A stretch of DNA of 64,000 bases, taken from Pseudomonas farris (GTDB lineage Bacteria; Pseudomonadota; Gammaproteobacteria; Pseudomonadales; Pseudomonadaceae). Location: contig NZ_JAHSTV010000001.1 of NCBI RefSeq assembly GCF_019145235.1, positions 248,001-312,000 on the forward strand. The letters run 5' to 3'. Below the pieces are notes generated by a model. The model saw nothing but the letters and a program-made list of their open reading frames with translations, searched no databases and had not been told where the DNA came from. The position numbers and the translations under genes were made by a program. This document shows positions 18,682-26,332 of the stretch, piece after piece (position 1 is the first letter of the stretch; the number at the start of each line of letters is the position of its first letter).

Positions 18682-18712
18682 CGCCGGACGGCCGACCTCT
18701 GCCGTCCGGCGG
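18682..18712 (+). terminator. GC-rich hairpin downstream of GST gene
   Basis: Perfect 11-bp stem CGCCGGACGGC/GCCGTCCGGCG with an 8-nt loop, 25 nt after the stop. There is no T-run, so termination efficiency is uncertain. Confidence 0.5.
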
Positions 18713-18953
18713 CGATAGCAATAACGGTAGCAATCAGATTGCTGACAAGTTTCTTGCTTCATTTTGACTTCGTTGCAACAACTAAAAGGCTTAATTTACG
18801 GAGCTTTTTTATTTATGACCACCCGTCGGAATCCCTTTCATTGGAACGATAACCTGTAAATTCTGATAGTAGACAGAATAGCTGTCCTGCCGAATCATGA
18901 AGTGACTCGCGCCAAGATTGTCGCGAGACACTTTCAAGAGAATGGAGGCTAAC

Positions 18954-19427
18954 ATGTCAACAAATACAGTACCGACAAAAAACGAGCCATCTGCACCTGC
19001 CAATGGAACCGGTACGTTTACCGCAAAGTTCGAACGACCACCTGGTGCGCCGACCTTACCCGACTTCACAGGCAAAGATTTGCGCGCATCCCCTAATGCA
19101 CCACCCCTCGCGACTACACAAATACAAGCGTACTCCGCCGATGTTGCCAGTTATATAATTTTTAACTTTCCAACTGCACTTGACAACGGCTCGCATTCCA
19201 TAACACCAACTAATAGCGATTCCTTTATCATCCACCAAAACTATCGCTACCTTATCAATAGCGAAAAACCTAATACTCTCAATATTACTGTCGATAATGG
19301 CGCATTTAAGGAACATGGAGAATATAAAGGTAACTTCGAGTTCACTTCATCGGACCAACAGGGAAGAGAAGTGACGATCACTGGTAATTTCCACTTCACG
19401 ACCACTCCTACCAAACAGTTACTTTAA
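18954..19427 (+). CDS. AT-rich orphan gene, unknown function
   Basis: A 157-residue soluble protein with an ideal ATGGAGG Shine-Dalgarno 7 nt before the ATG. The first 45 residues are Pro/Thr/Asn-rich and probably disordered; the rest looks beta-rich (YIIFNFPTALDN, YKGNFEFTSSDQQGREVTITG). There is no signal peptide or membrane helix. Its base composition is clearly more AT-rich than its neighbours, with rare codons such as ATA, AAT and TTA. With the GST remnant immediately downstream, this suggests acquisition by transfer. I do not recognise a family. Confidence 0.7.
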   Translation: MSTNTVPTKNEPSAPANGTGTFTAKFERPPGAPTLPDFTGKDLRASPNAPPLATTQIQAYSADVASYIIFNFPTALDNGSHSITPTNSDSFIIHQNYRYLINSEKPNTLNITVDNGAFKEHGEYKGNFEFTSSDQQGREVTITGNFHFTTTPTKQLL

Positions 19428-19524
19428 GCTCCCGCTTAAGAAAATTAACGATAACGTCTCACCTGTCATTTTTTAAAAGGAGAATTGCGCAAATAAAAAC
19501 ATGAATATCGTCCAATGCCAATCG

Positions 19525-19557
19525 CCCCCCTCAAACAAGGAAACTTGCCCGAGGGGG
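19525..19557 (+). terminator. Possible terminator of the AT-rich orphan gene
   Basis: Outer stem CCCCCTC/GAGGGGG encloses a second stem CAAG/CTTG, about 100 nt after the orphan gene stop; no strong T-run. Confidence 0.4.
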
Positions 19558-19594
19558 ATTAACCTGCTGATTTCTGAAACATCTAATTGTATTA

Positions 19595-19762
19595 CTCGAT
19601 GACTGGCGGGTTCGGATCGCTGATGCGTATCTGTTTACGGTGTTGCGCTGGACGCAGGTGTTTGGCATCGATTTGAATCGGTGGCCGGCGTTGGTGCGGT
19701 TTCAGGTACGGATTGATCAGCGGCCAAGCGTGAAGGCGGCGTTGGCTGCGGAATGGGTGTAA
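19595..19762 (+). pseudogene. 3' remnant of a second glutathione S-transferase gene
   Basis: From 19616 to the TAA at 19760-19762 the frame encodes IADAYLFTVLRWTQVFGIDL and about 28 more residues, a clear match to the C-terminal helix region of bacterial GSTs (E. coli GstA has VADAYLFTVLRWAY at this place). No start codon, thioredoxin domain or rest of the helical domain is present upstream. The 5' part was deleted or replaced, perhaps when the AT-rich gene arrived. It is not related in sequence to the intact GST at 18024. Confidence 0.75.
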
Positions 19763-20757
19763 GGCTTGAGATCATTCGCGAGCAAGCCCACTCCCACAGG
19801 AGAACTCATTCGCAAACAGTGAAACGGATGCCGTGGACTGTCAATCGCCCTCACCCCATGCTGTCGGATCAACTGAGCATAACCCTGCACCAAAAACCCG
19901 ACACTGCGCGCCAGCCATTGCTCGCGGCGCGTGCGATAGACCCGTGGCAGGTCGTACCAGGGCAGGCCTGGCAAGTCGTGGTGCACCAGGTGAAAATTGA
20001 GGTTCAGGAACAGCCAGCGCCACGGCCATGCCGCTTCATTGATGACGGTGCGTTGCTCGGGTGCGGCGTGGGGACGGTGTTCATAGTAGGAGCGGATCAT
20101 CGCAATCGACAGCGCCGGCACGCTGATCAGCAACAGGTAATGCCAGACCGGCAACACGCTGTAGCGCGCGATGAACGTCAGCATCAGCAGCGTCAGCGCG
20201 CCGTGGGTCAACCACATCAACCAGGCCTGGCGCTCACCCGCTTTTAGCCGTTTCAGCTCTTCCCGGGCCAGCGCCAGCAAGGCCAGTGGCGCACCGAGAA
20301 CGAAGCGACCGAGCACGGTTTTGTTCAACCAGTGCAGGCCCTGTTCGAACGGCGAACTGCGCTGCCACTGTTCAGCGCTCAGGTAACGGCTTTCCGGATC
20401 GCGACCGGGGACGGTCAGGTCCTCGTCGCGGTGATGCAGCAAATGACTGTCGCGGTACAGGGTGTAGGGATACCAGACCGCGAACGGCGCATAACCGAGG
20501 ACTTTGTTCAGCGTTTGCCAACGGGTGGGATGGCTGTGCAGCAATTCGTGCTGCACCGACAACCACAACACCAGCAGTGGAATCAGCAACAGCGTGCTCC
20601 ACCAAAACCCCAATCGGTCGCTGCCCAGGACAATGCTGAACCAGCCGACGTACACGCCGACCAACAGTAGCCAGGTCGGCCACTCGGTGCGAGCGGTGAA
20701 GCGTTGGCGCAGGGTTTCGATTTCTTCACGGTGGGCAGCATCAAAATAATGGGGCAT
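19717..20757 (-). CDS. Fatty acid desaturase, membrane-bound di-iron type
   Basis: A 346-residue integral membrane protein with the three histidine boxes of the FA_desaturase family: HELLHSH, SHLLHHRDE and NLNFHLVHHDLPGLPW, plus four or five hydrophobic segments. It would introduce a double bond or hydroxyl into a lipid chain using O2. The ATG at 20757 is preferred to an upstream TTG. The last 25-30 residues (SPVGVGLLANDLKP onward) are translated through a half-REP and the antisense of the GST remnant, so the natural C-terminus has probably been replaced. Catalytic boxes are unaffected. Confidence 0.88.
   Translation of the reverse strand: MPHYFDAAHREEIETLRQRFTARTEWPTWLLLVGVYVGWFSIVLGSDRLGFWWSTLLLIPLLVLWLSVQHELLHSHPTRWQTLNKVLGYAPFAVWYPYTLYRDSHLLHHRDEDLTVPGRDPESRYLSAEQWQRSSPFEQGLHWLNKTVLGRFVLGAPLALLALAREELKRLKAGERQAWLMWLTHGALTLLMLTFIARYSVLPVWHYLLLISVPALSIAMIRSYYEHRPHAAPEQRTVINEAAWPWRWLFLNLNFHLVHHDLPGLPWYDLPRVYRTRREQWLARSVGFLVQGYAQLIRQHGVRAIDSPRHPFHCLRMSSPVGVGLLANDLKPYTHSAANAAFTLGR
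19774..19800. repeat. Single REP half-element
   Basis: One arm only (TTCGCGAGCAAGCCCACTCC) with a C-to-A change; it lies inside the 3' end of the desaturase reading frame. Confidence 0.75.
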
Positions 20758-20851
20758 GGCTTTGCTCAGAACGGGAACCAGTCCCCCTCTGTGCAATGGC
20801 GCAGGGATTTCTTGCAGATTATCTGGTTATTTCGATAGGCCTGAAAAACAA

Positions 20852-20873
20852 GGAGCCCGAGAACTCGGGCTCC
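20852..20873 (-). terminator. Terminator of the 36-residue gene
   Basis: Stem GGAGCCCGAG/CTCGGGCTCC; on the minus strand it is followed by TTGTTTTT. Confidence 0.75.
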
Positions 20874-20885
20874 GTTGACGCGGGA

Positions 20886-20996
20886 TCAGTGGCCGAACAC
20901 GCCCACCTTCTTGGCCTTCTTGTCCGCACGTTTTTCATCGGCGGTTTTAGCCGGTTTCTTCTTTGCCGCTTTCTTTGAATCCATGCCTTTGGCCAT
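20886..20996 (-). CDS. 36-residue lysine-rich protein
   Basis: MAKGMDSKKAAKKKPA begins a 36-residue protein with about 14 Lys, ending KKVGVFGH. GGAG lies at a good distance before the ATG at 20996, and a strong terminator follows the stop, which together support a real gene. Composition resembles the C-terminal tails of histone H1-like proteins such as AlgP, so nucleic-acid binding is possible but not shown. It is divergent from the GNAT gene at 21100. Confidence 0.65.
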   Translation of the reverse strand: MAKGMDSKKAAKKKPAKTADEKRADKKAKKVGVFGH

Positions 20997-21099
20997 GATA
21001 CATACTCCACTCATACGGGACGTGAGATCAGGTATACACCTATCGCGGCGCCCGCGTTCTTTTATAATCACCCGCTTTGCGCACCGACAGTCCAGGCCC

Positions 21100-21516
21100 A
21101 TGCCCAACACCCAGTACACCTTGCTCGACGAGCCGTTATGGCCGTTGATGAACAAGTTTTACCGCGCCCACCAATCGTCGATGAAAGCAGTCCGCGACGC
21201 ACAGCTGTGGGTCGCAAAACGCGATGAGATCATTGCGGCGTTATGTTTGCGGCCAGTGGCCGGCGGGTATTGGCTGACCGGGTTGTTCGTCGACCCGCGC
21301 TGTCGCGAACAAGGGATCGCCGCGGCGTTGATTGCCCACGCTATCAAACACCTTGAAGAGCCGGTCTGGTTGTTCTGCCATCCGGATTTGCGTGGCTTTT
21401 ATGAGCGCCGCGGCTTTACGTTCGACCCGCCCCTGCCCTACGCCATGGCTGAACGGTTGAGCCGCTATGCGCGCAGCAAACCGATGATTGCGATGGGTTT
21501 GGAACCGAAGCACTAG
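21100..21516 (+). CDS. GNAT-family N-acetyltransferase
   Basis: A 138-residue acetyltransferase with the motif A segment LTGLFVDPRCREQGIAAALI (acetyl-CoA pyrophosphate loop) and a C-terminal YERRGF turn found in small GNATs. The ATG at 21100 gives the conserved start (PNTQYTLLDEPLWPLMNKFY); the longer frame upstream runs through the divergent promoter region. Target unknown. A REPIN follows. Confidence 0.85.
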   Translation: MPNTQYTLLDEPLWPLMNKFYRAHQSSMKAVRDAQLWVAKRDEIIAALCLRPVAGGYWLTGLFVDPRCREQGIAAALIAHAIKHLEEPVWLFCHPDLRGFYERRGFTFDPPLPYAMAERLSRYARSKPMIAMGLEPKH

Positions 21517-21533
21517 AGACTTGTGAAGATCAA

Positions 21534-21625
21534 ATGTGGGAGCGGGCTTGCTCGCGAAGAGGGCGTCACATCCGACATTTCTGTCGACTGACACTCCGCT
21601 TTCGCGAGCAAGCCCGCTCCCACAT
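21534..21625. repeat. REPIN
   Basis: Inverted GTGGGAGCGGGCTTGCTCGC pair between convergent GNAT and deformylase genes. Confidence 0.9.
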
Positions 21626-21654
21626 TGGTTTTGTGTTGGATTGGAAGGGCGGTA

Positions 21655-22194
21655 TCAGTCGTCTGCCGCTGGATCCAGATCCGGGAACATCACCTCGGTA
21701 AACCCGAACTTGCTGAAATCAATGATGCGCGACGGGTATAGCCGGCCGATCAGGTGATCGCATTCATGCTGCACCACCCGCGCATGAAATCCCGAGGCAA
21801 CGCGCACGATCGGCTCGCCCTTGGGATCGAAGCCTTCATAACGAATCTGCTGATAACGATCCACCGCCCCGCGCAGGCCCGGCACGGACAGGCAGCCTTC
21901 GAAACCCTCTTCAAGGACTGGGCTCAATGGCGTGATCAGCGGATTGATCAGAATCGTCTGCGGCACCGCTTCGGCGTCCGGGTAGCGTTCGCTGTGTTCA
22001 AAACCAAAGATCACCAGTTGCAGGTCGACACCGATCTGCGGCGCGGCCAGGCCGACTCCGCCGACGCTTTCCATGGTCTGGAACATGTCGTCGACCAATT
22101 GCCACAACTCGGGGCTGTCGAACATTTCTGCCGGTACCGGTGGGGCGATACGCAGCAGGCGCTCATCGCCCATTTTCAGAATTTCACGGATCAT
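21655..22194 (-). CDS. def: Peptide deformylase
   Basis: A 179-residue metalloenzyme with all three deformylase motifs: [18 protein letters not shown] (metal-binding Cys) and QHECDHLIG (two metal His and the catalytic Glu). It removes the formyl group from nascent N-terminal Met. Fluorescent pseudomonads usually also have a def next to fmt; this stand-alone copy may be a second deformylase. Its start overlaps the stop of the YihY-like gene by ATGA, so it is translated from the same transcript. Confidence 0.93.
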   Translation of the reverse strand: MIREILKMGDERLLRIAPPVPAEMFDSPELWQLVDDMFQTMESVGGVGLAAPQIGVDLQLVIFGFEHSERYPDAEAVPQTILINPLITPLSPVLEEGFEGCLSVPGLRGAVDRYQQIRYEGFDPKGEPIVRVASGFHARVVQHECDHLIGRLYPSRIIDFSKFGFTEVMFPDLDPAADD

Positions 22195-23150
22195 TTTATG
22201 ACTTCGTCAGTGGTCGGCTTTGAGTGGTCACGCCCCAGTCCCGAAACGTGGTGTTTTTCTTCATGGCCGGGACCATGCTCGCCAGGGACCTTCTCGCCTG
22301 GGTCTTTGCCTTCGCGCGACATGTGCTCGATCACCGCATTCATTTCCGCGCCGAGCAACAGCACCGCGGCGGAAATATAGAAGTACAGCAGCAACACGAT
22401 GATCGCGCCGATACTGCCATACATGGCGTTGTAGTTGGCGAAGGTTTTGACGTAGAGACCGAAGCCCAGCGAGGCGATGATCCAGACCACCACGGACAAC
22501 ACCGCACCCGGAGTGATAAAGCGAAACTCTTGTCTGACGTCTGGCATGACGTAGTAAATCAGCGCCACCGCCATCATTAGCAAAATCACGATCACCGGCC
22601 AGCGGACGATGGTCCAGACGGTCACGATAAAATCTTCAAGGCCCACTTGCGCGGCAATCCAGCCCATCACCTGCGGCCCGAGCACCATCAGCGCGGCAGC
22701 GATCAGCAACATGCCGGCGATGCCGATGGTGTAGAAAATCGACAGCGGAAAACGTTTCCAGACAGGACGGCCTTCGACCACGTCATACGCGGCATTCATC
22801 GCGCTCATCATCAGCCGCACACCGGCGGACGCGGTCCACAGGGCGATCACGATACCTACCGACAATAACCCCCCCTTGGATTGCTGGAGCTGGTCAATCA
22901 CCGGGTTCACCTGTTCCAGCGCCTGGGGTGGCAGAACCAGTTCCGATTGCAGGCGCAGCCAGGAGAAAAAATCGGGCAAATGCAGGAAACCGATCAGGGC
23001 GATCAGGAACAGAATGAAAGGGAACAGCGAGAACAGCATTTGATAGGCCAGCGCCGAGGCATAGGTCGACATCTCGTCGTCAACGAACTCGGTGACCGTA
23101 CGCATCATCACCCGATGCAGGGGCAAACCTTTCATGGTCGGAAAAAACAT
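22191..23150 (-). CDS. YihY/BrkB-family inner membrane protein
   Basis: A 319-residue protein with about six hydrophobic helices and the family signatures [20 protein letters not shown] near the N-terminus, [18 protein letters not shown], and [20 protein letters not shown] near the end. Older annotations call this family RNase BN, which is wrong. The last 35 residues are hydrophilic, His/Lys-rich. AGGAG precedes the ATG at 23150. It is upstream of def with a 4-nt overlap, a possible translational coupling. Confidence 0.9.
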   Translation of the reverse strand: MFFPTMKGLPLHRVMMRTVTEFVDDEMSTYASALAYQMLFSLFPFILFLIALIGFLHLPDFFSWLRLQSELVLPPQALEQVNPVIDQLQQSKGGLLSVGIVIALWTASAGVRLMMSAMNAAYDVVEGRPVWKRFPLSIFYTIGIAGMLLIAAALMVLGPQVMGWIAAQVGLEDFIVTVWTIVRWPVIVILLMMAVALIYYVMPDVRQEFRFITPGAVLSVVVWIIASLGFGLYVKTFANYNAMYGSIGAIIVLLLYFYISAAVLLLGAEMNAVIEHMSREGKDPGEKVPGEHGPGHEEKHHVSGLGRDHSKPTTDEVIK

Positions 23151-23273
23151 TAGCGTCTCCTTTCGCCGCAAACAAGGTTGAAGTCATGGCGACTCAGGGG
23201 CCGTTTTCTACAACAAAGTAGCCTACTTGGCGACTTTGAAACAATTTCCTTCCTCAAGTTCAAGCTGACACAG

Positions 23274-23299
23274 AAACGGCCATCCGCGGATGGCCGTTT
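23274..23299 (-). terminator. Terminator of the CsbD gene
   Basis: Perfect 26-nt palindrome AAACGGCCATCCG/CGGATGGCCGTTT, 22 nt downstream of the CsbD-like stop. Confidence 0.7.
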
Positions 23300-23321
23300 C
23301 TATTACTCGTCAAAGCCCGGA

Positions 23322-23513
23322 TTACGCCTTGTCGATGCCTTTCTTAAGAGCATCCTTGGCTTTGCCGACCGCTTGCTGGGTTTCGCCTTTCCTCTCCTGC
23401 GCTACGCCTTCGGAGCGCAGTTTTTCGTTGCCGGTGGCCTTGCCGACGCCTTGCTTGACGTTGCCGGCCGCTTCATTTGCCATGCCTTTAACTTTATCGC
23501 CAGTGCTGCCCAT
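23322..23513 (-). CDS. CsbD-family stress protein
   Basis: A 63-residue hydrophilic protein with the CsbD repeat pattern [20 protein letters not shown] followed by a second similar helix ([18 protein letters not shown]). Such proteins are induced by general stress (sigma-B in Bacillus, often RpoS in Gram-negatives); molecular role unclear. AGGAGAAATACC precedes the ATG at 23513. Confidence 0.88.
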   Translation of the reverse strand: MGSTGDKVKGMANEAAGNVKQGVGKATGNEKLRSEGVAQERKGETQQAVGKAKDALKKGIDKA

Positions 23514-23703
23514 GGTATTTCTCCTGTGAACATTCAACGGGGAAAGTGGTTACACAAGGATTGACCGGGGGCCTTTGCGCGGAGTTTCATTTATTTATTA
23601 ACCGGACATTTCGCAGGTTAGGCTTTATGTTTGCAGGCTTTGCCCCGAGAATGCGCAACGTATTCAGGCCATGGCACTGAAGATCCAATCCCGTAGGAAC
23701 GTT

Positions 23704-24081
23704 ATGAAACTCGATAAAAAGCAGGCCATTGCCCGCAGAAACCAGGAACTCGGCGGTGCTGTGCTTGGCGTCAACAACTGCCATTTCACCGAACTGAACC
23801 GCAACCGCAACATTTTCTGGTTCGATATTCCGGTCGCGCGTCTGGCCGTTGGTCAGTACGAATGGATTCACTTGCTGATGCACACCCCGGAAACCGACGA
23901 ACTGCTGCACTTGAAAGTGCCGACGGTGTTCCTGCGCGAGAAACTCGAAGGCCTGGTGGTGCGCAACCAGGGCAAGCGCAAAGCTGCCTTGAGCCTGGAA
24001 CTGAGCGCCGACAAGGACTCCTACCTGCAGGACATGCGCCCGGCCGGTACCAACGTCAATTTCGCGCAGTTCCGTCAGTAA
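23704..24081 (+). CDS. Conserved-looking small protein, function unknown
   Basis: A 125-residue cytoplasmic protein without signal peptide or membrane segment. It looks like a mixed alpha/beta single domain with several Trp/Phe in the middle (RNIFWFDIPVARL, YEWIHLLMHTP). The ATG at 23704 is used; an in-frame upstream codon at 23671 would add 11 residues. It stands alone between CsbD and an inverted REP pair. I do not recognise a family. Confidence 0.75.
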   Translation: MKLDKKQAIARRNQELGGAVLGVNNCHFTELNRNRNIFWFDIPVARLAVGQYEWIHLLMHTPETDELLHLKVPTVFLREKLEGLVVRNQGKRKAALSLELSADKDSYLQDMRPAGTNVNFAQFRQ

Positions 24082-24097
24082 CAGCAAAAGCTAAAAG

Positions 24098-24182
24098 CTT
24101 CGCGAGCAAGCCCGCTCCCACATTTAACCGAGTTCATTCAGAAAGAATGCGATCTCATGTGGGAGCGGGCTTGCTCGAAGGC
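24098..24182. repeat. REP pair, reverse arrangement
   Basis: TTCGCGAGC arms are outermost and GTGGGAG innermost, opposite to most elements here; the distal arm is truncated (GCTTGCTCGAAG). Confidence 0.8.
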
Positions 24183-24221
24183 GGTCTGACAGGCGCCTAA
24201 AATAACCTGACCAGAAACAAA

Positions 24222-24245
24222 AGCCCCGCATCTGCGGGGCTTTTG
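24222..24245. terminator. Bidirectional terminator
   Basis: AGCCCCGCA/TGCGGGGCT stem with A-run on the left and TTTT on the right; shared by the 125-residue gene and the convergent fadD1. Confidence 0.8.
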
Positions 24246-24250
24246 TTTGG

Positions 24251-25951
24251 CTAGGCGCTGACTTTCTTCACGCCCAGTTTCTTCAGCTCTTCGTCGCGCA
24301 GTTCGCGGCGCAGGATCTTGCCGACGTTGGTGGTCGGCAGCGCGTCGCGGAACTCCACGGCTTTCGGTACTTTGTAGCCGGTGACGTTGGCGCGCATGTG
24401 CTCCATCACCTGTTCCTTGGTCAGGGTCACGCCCGGTTTGACGACGATGAAAATCTTGATCGCCTCCCCCGACTTCTCGTCCGGCACGCCGATGGCCGCG
24501 CATTGCAGCACGCCCGGCAGGGTCGCCAGCACGTCTTCAAGCTCATTGGGGTACACGTTGAAACCGGAGACCAGGATCATGTCTTTCTTGCGATCGACAA
24601 TACGCATGTAGCCGTCTGGCTGGATCAGCGCAATGTCACCGGTCTTCAGCCAGCCTTCGCTGTCGAGTATTTCATCGGTGGCGTCCTGGCGCTGCCAGTA
24701 GCCCTTCATGACTTGCGGACCTTTCACACACAGCTCACCGATGGCGCCCAACGGCTGTTCAACGCCGGCATCGTCGATGATTTTGCACAGGGTCGAGGGC
24801 ACCGGAATACCGATGGTGCCGATCTGGATGTTCTGGCTCGGGTTCACCGTGGCCACCGGGCTGGTTTCGGTCATGCCGTAACCTTCGCAGATCGGGCAAC
24901 CGGTGACCGCTTTCCAGCGCTCGGCTGCGGCCAGTTGCAAGGCCATGCCGCCGGACAGGGTGATTTTCAGGCTGGAGAAATCCAGCTTGCGGAACGCTTC
25001 GTTGTTGCACAACGCGACGAACAGCGTGTTCAGGCCGACGAAACCGCTGAACTTCCACTTCGACAGTTCCTTGACCATCGCCGTCAGGTCGCGCGGGTTG
25101 CTGATCAGGATGTTGTGGTTGCCGATCAACATCATCGCCATGCAATGAAAGGTGAAGGCATAGATGTGGTACAGCGGCAGCGGCGTGATCAGAATCTCGC
25201 AACCTTCGTTAAGGTTGGAGCCCATCAGCGCCTTGCACTGCAGCATGTTCGCCACCAGGTTGCGGTGGGTCAGCATCGCGCCCTTGGCCACGCCGGTGGT
25301 GCCGCCAGTGTATTGCAGCACGGCAACGTCGCTGCTGGCCGGGTTGGCTTCAGCCACTGGCTGGCCATGGCCCTTGCTCAGCACGTCATTGAATTTGATG
25401 GCCTTGGGCAAGTGATACGCCGGGACCATCTTCTTCACGTACTTGATGACGCTGTTGATCAGCAGACGCTTGAGCGGCGGCAGCAGGTCGGCCACTTCAG
25501 TGACGATCACGTGCTTGACGCCGGTTTTCGGCACGACGAGCTCGGCCAGATGCGCCATGTTGGCCAGGCAAACCAGGGCTTTGGCACCGGAATCGTTGAA
25601 TTGGTGTTCCATTTCCCGCGCGGTGTACAACGGGTTGGTGTTGACCACGATCAGCCCGGCGCGGATGGCACCGAAAACGGCGACCGGGTACTGCAACACG
25701 TTGGGCAGTTGCACGGCGATTCGATCGCCTGGCTGCAAATCGGTATGCTGTTGCAGGTAAGCGGCAAAGGCACCGGACAATTCATACAGCTCACCGTAGG
25801 TGATTGTCTTGCCCAGGTTGCTGAATGCCGGTTTGTCAGCGAAGCGTTGGCAGGATTGCTTCAACACTGCCTGAATATTCGGATACTCGTCTGGATTGAT
25901 CTCGGCAGCAATTCCAGCTGGGTACTTATCCTTCCAAAAGTCTTCGATCAT
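24251..25951 (-). CDS. fadD1: Long-chain fatty acid-CoA ligase
   Basis: A 566-residue ANL-superfamily adenylating enzyme. The P-loop signature YTGGTTGVAKGAMLTH lies near residue 213, EGYGMTETSP is the A5 motif, and GWLKTGDIALI / IVDRKKDMILVSGFNVYP are the later core motifs, with the catalytic Lys in VGKILRREL. It activates fatty acids to acyl-CoA at the inner membrane for beta-oxidation. It is the downstream member of a tandem pair, in the order and with the neighbours of P. aeruginosa fadD1-fadD2, but the 381-bp gap suggests its own promoter. Confidence 0.93.
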   Translation of the reverse strand: MIEDFWKDKYPAGIAAEINPDEYPNIQAVLKQSCQRFADKPAFSNLGKTITYGELYELSGAFAAYLQQHTDLQPGDRIAVQLPNVLQYPVAVFGAIRAGLIVVNTNPLYTAREMEHQFNDSGAKALVCLANMAHLAELVVPKTGVKHVIVTEVADLLPPLKRLLINSVIKYVKKMVPAYHLPKAIKFNDVLSKGHGQPVAEANPASSDVAVLQYTGGTTGVAKGAMLTHRNLVANMLQCKALMGSNLNEGCEILITPLPLYHIYAFTFHCMAMMLIGNHNILISNPRDLTAMVKELSKWKFSGFVGLNTLFVALCNNEAFRKLDFSSLKITLSGGMALQLAAAERWKAVTGCPICEGYGMTETSPVATVNPSQNIQIGTIGIPVPSTLCKIIDDAGVEQPLGAIGELCVKGPQVMKGYWQRQDATDEILDSEGWLKTGDIALIQPDGYMRIVDRKKDMILVSGFNVYPNELEDVLATLPGVLQCAAIGVPDEKSGEAIKIFIVVKPGVTLTKEQVMEHMRANVTGYKVPKAVEFRDALPTTNVGKILRRELRDEELKKLGVKKVSA

Positions 25952-26332
25952 GGAAGCCCACTCCTCAGCAACGCGAATTCAAATACCGCATTTGATGCGA
26001 TTATTATTGGTGTTTAATTATTGGTGAGTCTGGCTTTTAACAAGGCCGAGAAGTCACAAAGCGCGCCGAGAGTAGCAGCTTTGCCAAGGGCCGACTAGAG
26101 CCAAAATCGGGCTCTACAGTCACTTTAATGACTCAAGATTAACAAGCAGTCATTTTAGAGCAAAAATTCTATAAAGCCTTAAAAGCCCCGTATTTTGGGC
26201 CTCTTCCCTCAAAAGCATCGCGGGCAAGCCCGCTCCCATAAGGTCCGCGTCGTACACATTCTTTGTGCACAACACCAAACCCGTGAGAGCGAGGCTTGCC
26301 CGCGAATCGCGCGAAGCGCGGCCATTCAACGA
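25952..26332. other. fadD1-fadD2 intergenic region
   Basis: 381 bp without a gene. It contains a degenerate reverse-arranged REP pair at 26215-26308 and AT-rich DNA upstream of fadD1 that probably holds its promoter. No clear PsrA-type palindrome was found. Confidence 0.5.
26215..26308. repeat. Degenerate REP pair, reverse arrangement
   Basis: Arms TCGCGGGCAAGCCCGCTCCCAT and GAGAGCGAGGCTTGCCCGCGAA are related to, but diverged from, the main REP class. Confidence 0.7.

Noticed and set aside
19501..19602. 33-codon frame after the AT-rich gene
   Set aside because: AAAAGGAG lies too far (about 17 nt) from the ATG and the frame runs through a hairpin and into the GST remnant.
24398..26017. 539-codon open frame on the plus strand
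   Set aside because: Antisense of fadD1; low-complexity, His/Gln-rich translation typical of shadow frames.
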